DNA of 11,440 bases from an uncultured Bacilli bacterium (GTDB taxonomy: Bacteria; Bacillota_I; Bacilli_A; RF39; UBA660), in NCBI GenBank assembly GCA_944351345.1, contig CALVPO010000040.1, positions 1 to 11,440 of the forward strand, given 5' to 3'. The notes under the pieces were generated by a model. That model was not told where the DNA came from. It was given only the letters and a program-made list of their open reading frames with translations, and did not search any database. Positions 1 through 7,019 of the stretch are shown here, one piece after another. Position numbers and translations under genes: made by a program. Every line of letters starts with the position of its first letter. Position 1 is the stretch's first letter.

Positions 1-15
1 AAGGAAGAAATAACA

Positions 16-945
16 TTGAAAAATACTAAAGCTGAAATATTAGAAGCTCTAAATAAAGCATTAGAAAGAGAAAAGAAAAATAATCAAGCAAAATCTAACC
101 CAGAAAAAGAAGAAGAAGAAAGAAAAGTACAGCAAGCCATAACATCATCAAAAGAAAATGTAGAAAAAAATATATTTTCCACGGAATTAATAAATAAATT
201 CAAAGATTTAGAAGTTGCAATAAAAGCTGAAGAAGAAAAATTAAAAAATTTATATGGTATAGAAAAAGAACTAAATAATCTTACATTAGTAACAAATGCT
301 GGCAAAGACTTATTAGCAGATATAGATAACAAGAAAAAAATAGAAACAGATAGACTAAATAATAGCATTAAAGAACTAGAAGAGGAATACAAAAAGAAAA
401 CAGAAGATTTAAAGAAAGAATATGATGAAAAATCAAAACTTTTAAAAATAGAAAGAGATAGAGAAATAGAAGAATATAATTATAAAACAAAAAGAGATAG
501 AGAGATTAGCAATAATAATTGGGAAGATGAAAAACAAAAAAGAGAAACAGCGTTAAAAGAACAAGAATTAGAAACTAAAAGACTATTAGAGGAAGCCAAA
601 GCTAACGTCGATAACATAAAAGAATTAGAGAAAAAAGTAGAAAAAATACCTGAGTTATTAGAAAAAGAATATAATAAAGGCAAAAAAGAAGCAACAGAAG
701 AATTAACAAAAGAAAATAAATATACAATTGAAATAATGAAAAAAGATTTTCAAAGTACAATTGATAGACAAGAAGATAAAATAGCATCTCTAAAAGAAGA
801 ACTAGAAAAATCTAATAATCAAAATACTATGCTCCAAGAAAAATTAGATAAAGCATATATTGAAATAAAGGAATTAGCAACTAAAACAGTAGAAGCAACT
901 GGAGGAGTAAAAATCTTAGGAAATAATCAAAATGATAATAAGTAA
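16..945 (+). CDS. Charged coiled-coil protein, function unknown
   Basis: A 309-residue soluble protein made almost entirely of Lys, Glu, Asp, Asn and Leu, with long uninterrupted helical heptad-like stretches from about residue 60 to 295. It has no signal peptide, membrane segment or catalytic motif. The start is TTG, chosen because AAGGAAG at positions 1-7 sits 8 bases upstream and no in-frame ATG lies nearby. The C-terminus (about residues 285-309) is less charged, with a Gly-Gly-Val-Lys-Ile-Leu-Gly stretch and an Asn-rich end. From memory, similar proteins occur as hypothetical proteins in Clostridia plasmids and prophages; this was not searched. Its TAA stop is embedded in the Shine-Dalgarno sequence of the next gene, so the two are almost certainly co-transcribed and perhaps translationally coupled. 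A structural or scaffold role is possible but is inference only. Confidence 0.8.
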   Translation: MKNTKAEILEALNKALEREKKNNQAKSNPEKEEEERKVQQAITSSKENVEKNIFSTELINKFKDLEVAIKAEEEKLKNLYGIEKELNNLTLVTNAGKDLLADIDNKKKIETDRLNNSIKELEEEYKKKTEDLKKEYDEKSKLLKIERDREIEEYNYKTKRDREISNNNWEDEKQKRETALKEQELETKRLLEEAKANVDNIKELEKKVEKIPELLEKEYNKGKKEATEELTKENKYTIEIMKKDFQSTIDRQEDKIASLKEELEKSNNQNTMLQEKLDKAYIEIKELATKTVEATGGVKILGNNQNDNK

Positions 946-958
946 GGAGTAAGTTTAA

Positions 959-1837
959 ATGGATAATAAATTAAATAATATGATAAAAGAATTTATGGAA
1001 AAAAATAATCCTAAAACTATTGAAGAAGCAAATCAAGCTTTACAAGAATTTTTAAAACAATATAATGCTGGTGAAATAGATTACGAAAATACGGATTTAG
1101 ATGATGCATACGAAATATTAGAAAAAGCTGAAAAAGCAAAAAATAAAAAGCAAGCAATCAAATTAGCTAAAGAAGCTTACCAAAAATGCCCAGAATGTTT
1201 TGATGCTATATTATTTCAAGTTAATTTAGAAGATAATTCTTTAAAAAGAGCAACTTTATTAAACGAAGGTTTAGAATACGAAAAAGAAAGACTAGAAAAA
1301 GAAGGCTTTTTTGCTAAAGAAAATATTGGACATTTTTATGGTATTTTTGAAACAAGGCCCTATATTAGAGGTTTATATTTAAAAGCAACATATTTAATAA
1401 TTGATGGAAAATTAAAAAAAGCCAGAAGTGTATGTAAAGAAATTCTCAAACTAAACAATAATGACAACACAGGAGCTAGATACTTATTAATGGCAATATA
1501 TGCAACCCTAGAATCAGAAAAAGATATACTTAATTTATATAAAAAATATCCAGAGGAAAATTTAGAAATGTTATTTCCATTATTCGCATTATATTACAAA
1601 CTAGAGAAATATGACCAAGCCCAAGAATATTTAGATAAATTAAATAAAGTAAATTCTAATTTTATTAAATTATTTAGCTATGAAGATTTAGAAGACGAAA
1701 AAGATACACCACCAGGATATTACAGTAGAGGAAGTATGTCAGAGATAATAATGTATAGAACAGAATATTTCTTCTTAATAGATACTTTAACAACAATTGA
1801 AGATTTTATAGAAGAATATTCTAAAAAATCAAAATAA
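959..1837 (+). CDS. TPR-repeat protein, ST7-like
   Basis: A 292-residue all-helical protein. Residues about 48-90 and 124-230 form TPR-like helix pairs, for example a helix, a Gly-Lys-Leu-Lys-Lys-Ala turn and a second helix ending in Leu-Asn-Asn-Asn-Asp-Asn. The stretch GHFYGIFETRPYIRG at residues 124-138 followed by a TPR and a Gly-Ala-Arg-Tyr-Leu-Leu segment is the signature I associate with bacterial ST7-like TPR proteins, often found with SEC-C motif proteins. No SEC-C zinc motif is visible here. The ATG is preceded by TAAGGAGT at 943-950, which also holds the stop of the upstream coiled-coil gene. It lies 13 bases after that gene and 22 bases before the metallopeptidase. TPR proteins usually mediate protein-protein contacts, so an adaptor role within this operon is a reasonable guess. 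Confidence 0.8.
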   Translation: MDNKLNNMIKEFMEKNNPKTIEEANQALQEFLKQYNAGEIDYENTDLDDAYEILEKAEKAKNKKQAIKLAKEAYQKCPECFDAILFQVNLEDNSLKRATLLNEGLEYEKERLEKEGFFAKENIGHFYGIFETRPYIRGLYLKATYLIIDGKLKKARSVCKEILKLNNNDNTGARYLLMAIYATLESEKDILNLYKKYPEENLEMLFPLFALYYKLEKYDQAQEYLDKLNKVNSNFIKLFSYEDLEDEKDTPPGYYSRGSMSEIIMYRTEYFFLIDTLTTIEDFIEEYSKKSK

Positions 1838-1859
1838 TTAGTTAGAAAGATGTTGAAAA

Positions 1860-2867
1860 ATGATTGAAAAACAAAAAAAAGTAAACAAATTAATAGAACA
1901 ATCTAATAAAATTCCTAATGATATAAAAGAAATAGTTAAAGCAATTTGCAGAGGGTATATAAGAGAAAGTAATGGTAAAATACCAATATCTGGAATAGAA
2001 AATGTATGTAAAACAAATTTTAATAAAATAGATGAAAATAATAAAGAATTCTCTGGAGAAGAACAAATATTTGCCACAACAACAACTGATTATGATGATG
2101 AATGTAACGTTATTCATACAGTAAGTTATTTAAATAGTAATAATTATATTAAACTAATAGCTATATTAACGCATGAACTGGGACATGTTATAACAGAACC
2201 CAAACCATGTGAAATTAAAACTACCGATGAAGGAATTGAATATTATCCACTAGTAAAAAGAACTAATACTTACTATCAAACATGTTATTACAGAAATGGA
2301 GAATTAATAGCACATGGAATAAATGGTTTTAGAATAGCAGATGGCTTTTTAGAATCAATATGTTCTAAAATATGGTCATCAAAAGAATTTAGAGAAGAAT
2401 TATTGCAAAATGGTTATAACTTGCAGAACTTTATTTATAAAGATGAAAGAATATTTTCGTCTAGAGTATATGACGAATATAAAGCATGTTTTGAATTATT
2501 CGATTATATTATGGATGGTGATTTATTTGATTTTGCTTGCCAAACATTTTCATCTAATCAAGATATGGTAGACTTTATTAATAATAAAAAAATTAATATT
2601 ATATATAGTGTTTTAGATAAAAGCAATGATGCCTTATGGAATTTAAAAAAATTTGAAGATAAGGAACCAACTGATGAATTTTTAACAGCATTAGATGATT
2701 ATAATAATAAAAAACAAACTTCAATTGCATTTGCAGATGAATTAATGGATTTTCTTGGAAAATCATGTGATGATAAAAAATATTTAGAATTAATTGATAT
2801 ATATAATGCAACATTACAAAAACAAAAATTATTACCACTACCAGAAAACAGTCAAAGAAGATTATAA
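1860..2867 (+). CDS. Putative zinc metallopeptidase (HELGH gluzincin)
   Basis: A 335-residue protein with a zinc-binding HELGH motif at residues 105-109, placed after a hydrophobic helix (Lys-Leu-Ile-Ala-Ile-Leu-Thr). Some 55 residues on, the segment Asp-Gly-Phe-Leu-Glu-Ser-Ile (about 161-167) supplies a likely third ligand, Glu165, as in gluzincins. There is no signal peptide or membrane segment, so it is probably cytoplasmic. The C-terminal half (about 170-335) is helical and unrecognised. The ATG follows only a weak AGAAAG Shine-Dalgarno, so translation may depend on ribosomes leaving the TPR gene 22 bases upstream. It is the last gene of the three-gene set; its TAA lies inside the terminator stem. 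Substrate and precise family are unknown. It is distinct from the ImmA/IrrE-like domains elsewhere in the window because the EAxxFA helix is missing. Confidence 0.78.
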   Translation: MIEKQKKVNKLIEQSNKIPNDIKEIVKAICRGYIRESNGKIPISGIENVCKTNFNKIDENNKEFSGEEQIFATTTTDYDDECNVIHTVSYLNSNNYIKLIAILTHELGHVITEPKPCEIKTTDEGIEYYPLVKRTNTYYQTCYYRNGELIAHGINGFRIADGFLESICSKIWSSKEFREELLQNGYNLQNFIYKDERIFSSRVYDEYKACFELFDYIMDGDLFDFACQTFSSNQDMVDFINNKKINIIYSVLDKSNDALWNLKKFEDKEPTDEFLTALDDYNNKKQTSIAFADELMDFLGKSCDDKKYLELIDIYNATLQKQKLLPLPENSQRRL

Positions 2868-2899
2868 AAAGGTACTTTTAGATTAAAGTATCTTTTTAT
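2864..2899 (+). terminator. Intrinsic terminator of the coiled-coil/TPR/peptidase operon
   Basis: A 15-bp stem, ATAAAAAGGTACTTT (2864-2878) paired with AAAGTATCTTTTTAT (2885-2899), with one G-T wobble and a 6-base TAGATT loop. The 3' arm carries the T-run. The peptidase stop codon lies in the 5' arm, so the gene ends on its terminator. Confidence 0.8.
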
Positions 2900-2934
2900 A
2901 ATATTTTAATTTACTTAAAAAGTTAATTAAAATA

Positions 2935-2970
2935 TTGAATAATTCATTATGATATAGTATAATGATATCA
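2935..2970 (+). promoter_or_regulatory. Promoter and candidate operator of the higBA locus
   Basis: TTGAAT (-35, 2935-2940) and a perfect TATAAT (-10, 2958-2963) are separated by exactly 17 bases and lie about 40 bases ahead of the toxin start. An inverted repeat TGATAT (2950-2955) / ATATCA (2965-2970) encloses the -10 box, and ATGATAT also occurs twice as a direct repeat (2949-2955, 2962-2968). That is a plausible binding site for the HTH protein encoded downstream, since HigA-type antitoxins usually repress their own promoter. The operator role is inference. Confidence 0.65.
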
Positions 2971-3004
2971 ACCAATTACGTTAATCAAAAGAAAGGGGAG
3001 GTAA

Positions 3005-3259
3005 ATGGAATTAACGTATAAAACAGAAAAACTAAAACAGTTGTGTGAGAATTCAAAATATAATAAAGAATTGGTTAAAAAATATGGTAAAGAAGTTGCT
3101 AAAAAGTTACCACGAAGAATAAATGAACTTAAAGCATTTGAATGTTTAAATGATGTTCCGTCAAGTCTTCCTTATAGAAGACACAAATTAACTGGAAAAT
3201 TAAAAGATTATTATGCTATTAATATTAATATACAATATAGATTAATTTTTAGACAATAA
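3005..3259 (+). CDS. higB: HigB-type (RelE-superfamily) toxin, truncated by an in-frame stop
   Basis: An 84-residue basic protein beginning MELTYKTEKLKQLC, followed by a long helix with Lys-Lys-Tyr-Gly-Lys and Ala-Lys-Lys-Leu-Pro-Arg-Arg, then TPYRRHKL-like and YAININIQYRLIF strands. This is the layout of HigB/RelE-like mRNA interferases, which cleave mRNA on the ribosome. A strong Shine-Dalgarno, AGGGGAGG, lies just upstream of the ATG. Translation stops at TAA 3257-3259, right after the Tyr-Arg-Leu-Ile-Phe strand, where family members usually continue for 20-30 residues to an ending of the type I-x-I-x-E-V-x-x-H-Y. That tail is still present in the same frame downstream (separate entry). 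In Proteus HigB the C-terminal Asp-Tyr-His residues are needed for catalysis, so the 84-residue product is probably inactive. The HTH partner gene follows immediately. Confidence 0.82.
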   Translation: MELTYKTEKLKQLCENSKYNKELVKKYGKEVAKKLPRRINELKAFECLNDVPSSLPYRRHKLTGKLKDYYAININIQYRLIFRQ

Positions 3260-3337
3260 GAGAATAATATAATAATAGAAGATTTAAGAGAAATAAAGAA
3301 AATAAAAATAATGGAGGTGTCTAGACATTATGAGTAA
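3260..3337 (+). pseudogene. Orphaned in-frame C-terminal tail of the HigB toxin
   Basis: Reading on in the toxin frame beyond TAA 3257-3259 gives 25 sense codons before the next stop (TAA 3335-3337). The segment ends Ile-Lys-Lys-Ile-Lys-Ile-Met-Glu-Val-Ser-Arg-His-Tyr-Glu, which matches the conserved end of HigB-like toxins. The full frame 3005-3337 would encode 110 residues, a normal length, and overlap the antitoxin start by 8 bases, the usual toxin-antitoxin arrangement. One base change (for example TAA from GAA) explains the break. The antitoxin's Shine-Dalgarno (GGAGG, 3313-3317) lies in this tail. A genuine nonsense mutation, stop readthrough and a sequencing error are all possible. Confidence 0.72.
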
Positions 3338-4400
3338 GAAACACAAATTAGAAGAATATGTAATAGCGCCAGGGGAAACTATTTTAGAGTTATTAGAATC
3401 TAACTGTATGACACAATTAGATTTATCTGATAAAACTGGAATTAATAAAAAAACAATAAATGAAATAGTAAAAGGTAAAGCACCAATTACAACTTCAACT
3501 GCATTAAAATTAGAATATGTTTTTAATATTCCAGCAAGTTTTTGGAATAATTTAGAAAGTAATTATAGAGAATTATTAGAAAGAAAAAAAGATATTGATT
3601 CTATTATAGAAGATGAAAAATATTTAGAAAATATACCATATAATGAAATGGCAAAACGTAATTGGGATTGTCTAAAAGAAACAAGAAATCCATTAGAAAA
3701 AGTGATAAATTTAAGAAAGTTTTTTTCTTTTTTATCTCTTTCATTTGATACAAATTTAAAAAGAAAATTAGCCTTTAGAAAACAAAATAATGAAAAATTT
3801 TCGTATGAATCTCTGTATTGTTGGTTGAGGTATGGTGAAATTCAATCAAATAAAAAAGAGTATCCCAAATTTAATACAGAATTATTAAAGGAAAATGTAA
3901 AAAAAATCAGAAAATTAGCGGGCAACAGTTTCCTTAAAGAATTAAAATCAATCCAAGAGTTGCTTGCTGAATGTGGTATTTCATTGATTTTTGAACCTCA
4001 TTTACCTAAAACATATGTTAACGGTGTATCCTATAAAGTGACATGTGATAAAGCAATAATAATGATTAGTGATAGAGGAAAAAAAGATGATATATTATGG
4101 TTTACTTTATTTCATGAAATTGCTCATCTTATTAAACATAGCAAAAAAGAAGTTTTTATTGATTTAGAAAATACTGAAAAAAATAATATAGAATTAGAAG
4201 CAGATGAGTTTTCAAGAAATATTTTAATTCCAAATAATATTTATAATGACTTTATAAAAAAAAATAAAAAATATACTGAAAACATAATATTAAATTTTTC
4301 TAAAGAAAATAATATATCTCCAGGAATAGTGGTTGGAAGATTACAAAAAGATGGTATTATTGGCTGGAATGAATTTAATAATTTAATTACAAGATTATAA
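3330..4400 (+). CDS. higA: HigA-type HTH antitoxin fused to ImmA/IrrE-like metallopeptidase
   Basis: A 356-residue two-domain protein. Residues about 8-75 form a HigA-type XRE helix-turn-helix: the opening Ile-Ala-Pro-Gly-Glu, then Thr-Gln-Leu-Asp-Leu-Ser-Asp-Lys-Thr-Gly-Ile, Glu-Ile-Val-Lys-Gly-Lys-Ala-Pro-Ile-Thr and Pro-Ala-Ser-Phe-Trp. The C-terminal half holds an ImmA/IrrE-like zinc peptidase domain with HEIAH at residues 262-266 and the helix Glu-Leu-Glu-Ala-Asp-Glu-Phe-Ser (288-295), in which Glu290 is the likely third ligand. Such HTH-HExxH fusions are a known class of HigA-like antitoxins. The protein should bind the toxin and the upstream promoter; what the peptidase cuts is unknown. 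The ATG overlaps the ancestral 3' end of the toxin frame and has GGAGG 12 bases upstream. The gene is intact although the toxin is interrupted, so it may act as a stand-alone antitoxin or regulator. Confidence 0.87.
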   Translation: MSKKHKLEEYVIAPGETILELLESNCMTQLDLSDKTGINKKTINEIVKGKAPITTSTALKLEYVFNIPASFWNNLESNYRELLERKKDIDSIIEDEKYLENIPYNEMAKRNWDCLKETRNPLEKVINLRKFFSFLSLSFDTNLKRKLAFRKQNNEKFSYESLYCWLRYGEIQSNKKEYPKFNTELLKENVKKIRKLAGNSFLKELKSIQELLAECGISLIFEPHLPKTYVNGVSYKVTCDKAIIMISDRGKKDDILWFTLFHEIAHLIKHSKKEVFIDLENTEKNNIELEADEFSRNILIPNNIYNDFIKKNKKYTENIILNFSKENNISPGIVVGRLQKDGIIGWNEFNNLITRL

Positions 4401-4504
4401 TATTGCATATTTTTTAAATTGACATTATTTATACTACAAACAAGAAAATTAAAAAAACATAAAAATATAAAAAAATAGCAGAAATTGATTCAATAACAGA
4501 TGGA

Positions 4505-5128
4505 ATGCCATTTAAAGAGTTTAATCATTTTATTAATAAATATGATAACCTAAAAGTAAATCTATATAAGGAAGGATGTTATTTAATGGAATTTTGTCAT
4601 GATAATAATATAAAAAATATAAAAGCAACTAAATATTTTCTTGAACATATATTTGATAATTTAAAAGTTAATACTATTGAAATTATTGGCAGTGGCTATG
4701 ACAGTATTGCCTATTTAGTTAATAACAAATATGTATTTAAAATTAAATATAGTGCTAATAAGAAAAAAAGTTATAAAAAAGAAAAAGCAATATATGATTA
4801 TTTAAATAAAAATTTACATACTGATATACAAGTTCCTAATATAGAGTATTCGTATATAAGTGATGAAATATCTATATTGGGCTATAAACAAATTAAAGGT
4901 AAATTTTTAAATCCAACAGTTTATTATAATATGTCTAAAGACCAACAAGAACTTTTAAAACATGATATTGCAAATTTTTTAAGGAAAATGCATGATTTAG
5001 ATTATACTGAAATAAGTTCATACAAAATAGATAATAAACAAAATGTATTAGAAGAATATCAATTACTAAGGGCTACTATTTACGATAGCCTTACAGATAT
5101 AGAAAAAAATATATTGAAAACTTTATGA
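4505..5128 (+). pseudogene. APH(2'')-type aminoglycoside phosphotransferase, N-terminal part of a broken aac(6')-aph(2'')-like gene
   Basis: Residues about 25-207 closely resemble, from memory, the second half of the bifunctional AAC(6')-APH(2'') enzyme. Residues 25-30 (Cys-Tyr-Leu-Met-Glu-Phe) match the end of the acetyltransferase domain. They are followed by the interdomain linker, then the kinase N-lobe with Gly-Ser-Gly-Tyr-Asp (62-66), the nucleotide-site Lys79 (VFKI) and the Ile-Glu-Tyr-Ser-Tyr-Ile-Ser-Asp-Glu stretch. The rest of the acetyltransferase is gone. Residues 1-24 do not match it, and the frame stays open upstream to a TAA at 4460-4462, without a good Shine-Dalgarno at ATG 4505. 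A later ATG (4586) is an alternative. The frame ends in TGA at 5126-5128, just before the catalytic loop, which lies in the next frame. The best explanation is loss of one T in the T-run at 5122-5124. The fragment alone cannot be an active kinase. Confidence 0.8.
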
Positions 5129-5538
5129 AAAAATTGAGAGATACTAATATTTTTGAAGGTAAAAAATGTTTGTGTCATAATGACTTTAGTTGTAATCACT
5201 TATTATTAGATGAAGATAATAAATTAATTGGAATAATTGATTTTGGTGATTCGGGAATAATAGATGAATATTCTGATTTTATATATTTATTAGAAGATAG
5301 TGAAGAAGAAATTGGCTCAACCTTTGGAGAAGATATTTTAAAAGTTTATGGAAATATTGATATAGAAAAAGCAAAAGAATATCAAGAGTTGGTTGAACAA
5401 TACTATCCTATCGAAACTATTGTTTATGGTATAAAAAATAATAAAACTGAATTTATAGATAAAGGAAGAAAAGAAATATATGTAAGGTATTGTAAGAATA
5501 ATAATTTTATTATAGAACCTTTATTATGCAAACCTTGA
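5125..5538 (+). pseudogene. APH(2'')-type phosphotransferase, C-terminal part with catalytic loop
   Basis: This is the continuation of the broken phosphotransferase gene in the -1 frame, joined to the first part by a 4-base ATGA overlap. It carries the catalytic loop HNDFSCNHLLLD (residues 18-29, catalytic Asp20) and the metal-binding GIIDFGDSGIIDEY stretch (36-49), both in the form typical of APH(2'') enzymes, where His replaces the usual Asn. Residues 53-115 continue to match the recalled APH(2'')-Ia sequence, up to Gly-Arg-Lys-Glu-Ile-Tyr. Beyond that the expected stop is missing and about 14 unrelated residues follow, running into recombinase debris. Restoring one T at 5122-5124 gives Thr-Phe-Met in place of Thr-Leu-stop and exactly the expected spacing between the halves. 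ATGA overlap translation of two separate chains is formally possible but less likely than a frameshift. Confidence 0.8.
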
Positions 5539-5659
5539 CATAAGTCCAATACTTACTAATCAAGTTTATGTAGGAGATATGATACAAAGTAAATCGACTA
5601 AAGTAAGTTATAAGTCAGATAAAAAAATACCTGCAATAAGTATTAATTATAGTGATTGA
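5531..5659 (+). pseudogene. Fragment of a large serine recombinase
   Basis: A 42-codon open stretch ending in TGA at 5657-5659, with no start codon of its own. It reads ILTNQVYVGDMIQ, then Ser-Lys-Ser-Thr-Lys-Val-Ser-Tyr-Lys-Ser-Asp-Lys-Lys. This is the well-known motif of the Recombinase domain in large serine recombinases (R-I-L-x-N-x-x-Y-x-G-x-x-x-Q-x-K). Everything before and after that motif is missing, so this is debris from an integrase. It overlaps the run-off end of the aph relic, which marks a junction between the two at about 5500-5535. A terminator follows directly. Confidence 0.72.
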
Positions 5660-5663
5660 TTGT

Positions 5664-5692
5664 AGAGTACAATATTATTTGTTGCTCTTTTT
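5664..5692 (+). terminator. Intrinsic terminator after recombinase fragment
   Basis: AGAGTACAA (5664-5672) pairs with TTGTTGCTCT (5679-5688), with one wobble and one bulged T around a TATTAT loop, followed by a T-run at 5688-5692. It lies five bases after the recombinase fragment's stop and probably belonged to the recombinase gene. It also insulates the kinase gene downstream. The rest of the gap up to the kinase (5693-5775) shows nothing recognisable. Confidence 0.6.
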
Positions 5693-5775
5693 CTATAACT
5701 ATCAAAAAATATAAAGTCCAAATTTTAGTTTTTGTTTTAAATTCAAGGAAAAACGAAGGATAATCACCAATCTTA

Positions 5776-5784
5776 TGGTATAAT
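5776..5784 (+). promoter_or_regulatory. Extended -10 promoter of the HipA-like kinase gene
   Basis: TGGTATAAT is a perfect -10 box with a TGn extension, 34 bases before the chosen start codon. No good -35 is visible at the proper distance, which is acceptable for extended -10 promoters. It should drive the kinase and SWIM genes together. Confidence 0.6.
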
Positions 5785-5818
5785 ATTATGTAGAAGATCA
5801 AAGGAGATGAATTGTCTT

Positions 5819-7009
5819 ATGAAATGTATTTTAATGAATAAAAACACAGAGGTTCTATCTTGTGATTTTAATGAAGTTTCAAAGTTTTTTGATAAAATTT
5901 ATGAAGTATATAATATTGACTATGCACCATATATTTTAAAAAGCTTTTATATAGATGAAGATATTAATGATACTCCTTTTAGAACTAACTTAAGTGAATG
6001 GTTTAAAGGAAGAGGCATTCCTTCTTGGAGAGATAAATTAGATTTGCTTTTACTTAGATTAAATGTAGTAGCTCCCAGTGAATTATTAGATAAAGCATTT
6101 GGATTATCATTATCAGATCAATATTGGTTAAAGCCAGTTGGAACAGATATTAAATATGAAGATATTAATTTTTTTGATAACGATTTTAATTATGCAGAAT
6201 TTATGGAAGCATCTCTTTCTAAAAATAGTAAGATGATTCAAAACGCTTCATCATTAAAAACACCAAATAATACTACTGATGGAATGTTGAAAAAAGCATG
6301 GATAATTGAGAATGGTACTAGATACTTATTAAAAGGTGGTTATAAAAATGAAACTTTACAACCTTTTAATGAAGTATTAGCAAGTGAGATATGTAAAAGG
6401 TTAGGATTTGATCATGTAGAATATACACTTGATACTTATAAAGATACAGTAGTATCAAAATGCCCTTGTTTTATAACAAAAGATACAGAATTAATTACTT
6501 GCTATCAAATAAGAAATGATATGAAAAGACATGATAGTATAGAAGATTATGAAGAATATATTAAAAAGTTAGAATCAGAAGGTATAAAAGATGTAAGAAC
6601 AAAAATAGAAAATATGTATATTTTGGATTTTCTAATTATGAATGAAGATAGACATCTTAATAATTTTGGAATAATAAGAGATGTTAATACTTTAAAGTGG
6701 GTTGATGTTGCTCCAATATTTGATAATGGACAAAGTTTAAATATTGAATATTATGATGAGGAAGAATTACACATTTCTAGTGAAGGTAAATTATTTTATG
6801 AAGTTAAACCTTTTGATGAATTAATAAAAGTAGTGAAAGATATTAAAAGAATAGATGTAAGTAAATTAGAAGGATTACCAAAATGGTTTGATGACTTATT
6901 GCATCAATATCAAAATATAACAGGATATTCAGATACAAGAATTAATAGATTATGTATTTTATTAAATAGACAAATAAATAAGTTGAAAAAGTTAATAGAA
7001 AATAGTTAG
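5819..7009 (+). CDS. HipA-like Ser/Thr kinase
   Basis: Counting from ATG 5819 the protein has 396 residues. The kinase core is visible: Tyr-Leu-Leu-Lys-Gly-Gly with the likely ATP-site Lys172, an N-lobe Pro-Phe-Asn-Glu helix, the catalytic loop NEDRHLNNFG (Asp277) and the metal-binding FDNG (Asp302). This is the layout of HipA_C-type kinases. The first ~130 residues are a Firmicute-type extension with RGIPSWRDKL and LSLSDQYWL stretches, which I recall from stand-alone HipA-like proteins. HipA kinases phosphorylate targets such as glutamyl-tRNA synthetase to trigger growth arrest; the target here is unknown. ATG 5807 is in frame but touches AAGGAG (5801-5806), so 5819 is preferred. No HipB-like HTH gene is adjacent. 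The gene is followed 10 bases later by the SWIM gene, whose Shine-Dalgarno overlaps this gene's TAG. Confidence 0.85.
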   Translation: MKCILMNKNTEVLSCDFNEVSKFFDKIYEVYNIDYAPYILKSFYIDEDINDTPFRTNLSEWFKGRGIPSWRDKLDLLLLRLNVVAPSELLDKAFGLSLSDQYWLKPVGTDIKYEDINFFDNDFNYAEFMEASLSKNSKMIQNASSLKTPNNTTDGMLKKAWIIENGTRYLLKGGYKNETLQPFNEVLASEICKRLGFDHVEYTLDTYKDTVVSKCPCFITKDTELITCYQIRNDMKRHDSIEDYEEYIKKLESEGIKDVRTKIENMYILDFLIMNEDRHLNNFGIIRDVNTLKWVDVAPIFDNGQSLNIEYYDEEELHISSEGKLFYEVKPFDELIKVVKDIKRIDVSKLEGLPKWFDDLLHQYQNITGYSDTRINRLCILLNRQINKLKKLIENS

Positions 7010-7019
7010 GAGGTATATT

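Noticed and set aside
84..787. Several minus-strand open frames under the coiled-coil gene, rich in Ser, Phe, Leu
   Set aside because: They are antisense shadows of Lys/Glu-rich codons: no Shine-Dalgarno, low-complexity composition, and the plus frame is clearly coding.
1838..2117. Minus-strand open frames under the metallopeptidase gene
   Set aside because: No ribosome binding sites or recognisable protein features; explained by the AT-rich plus-strand gene.
4419..4435. TTGACA at 4419-4424 and TATACT at 4430-4435 as a promoter for the phosphotransferase relic
   Set aside because: Spacing of 5 bases is far too short for a sigma-A promoter.
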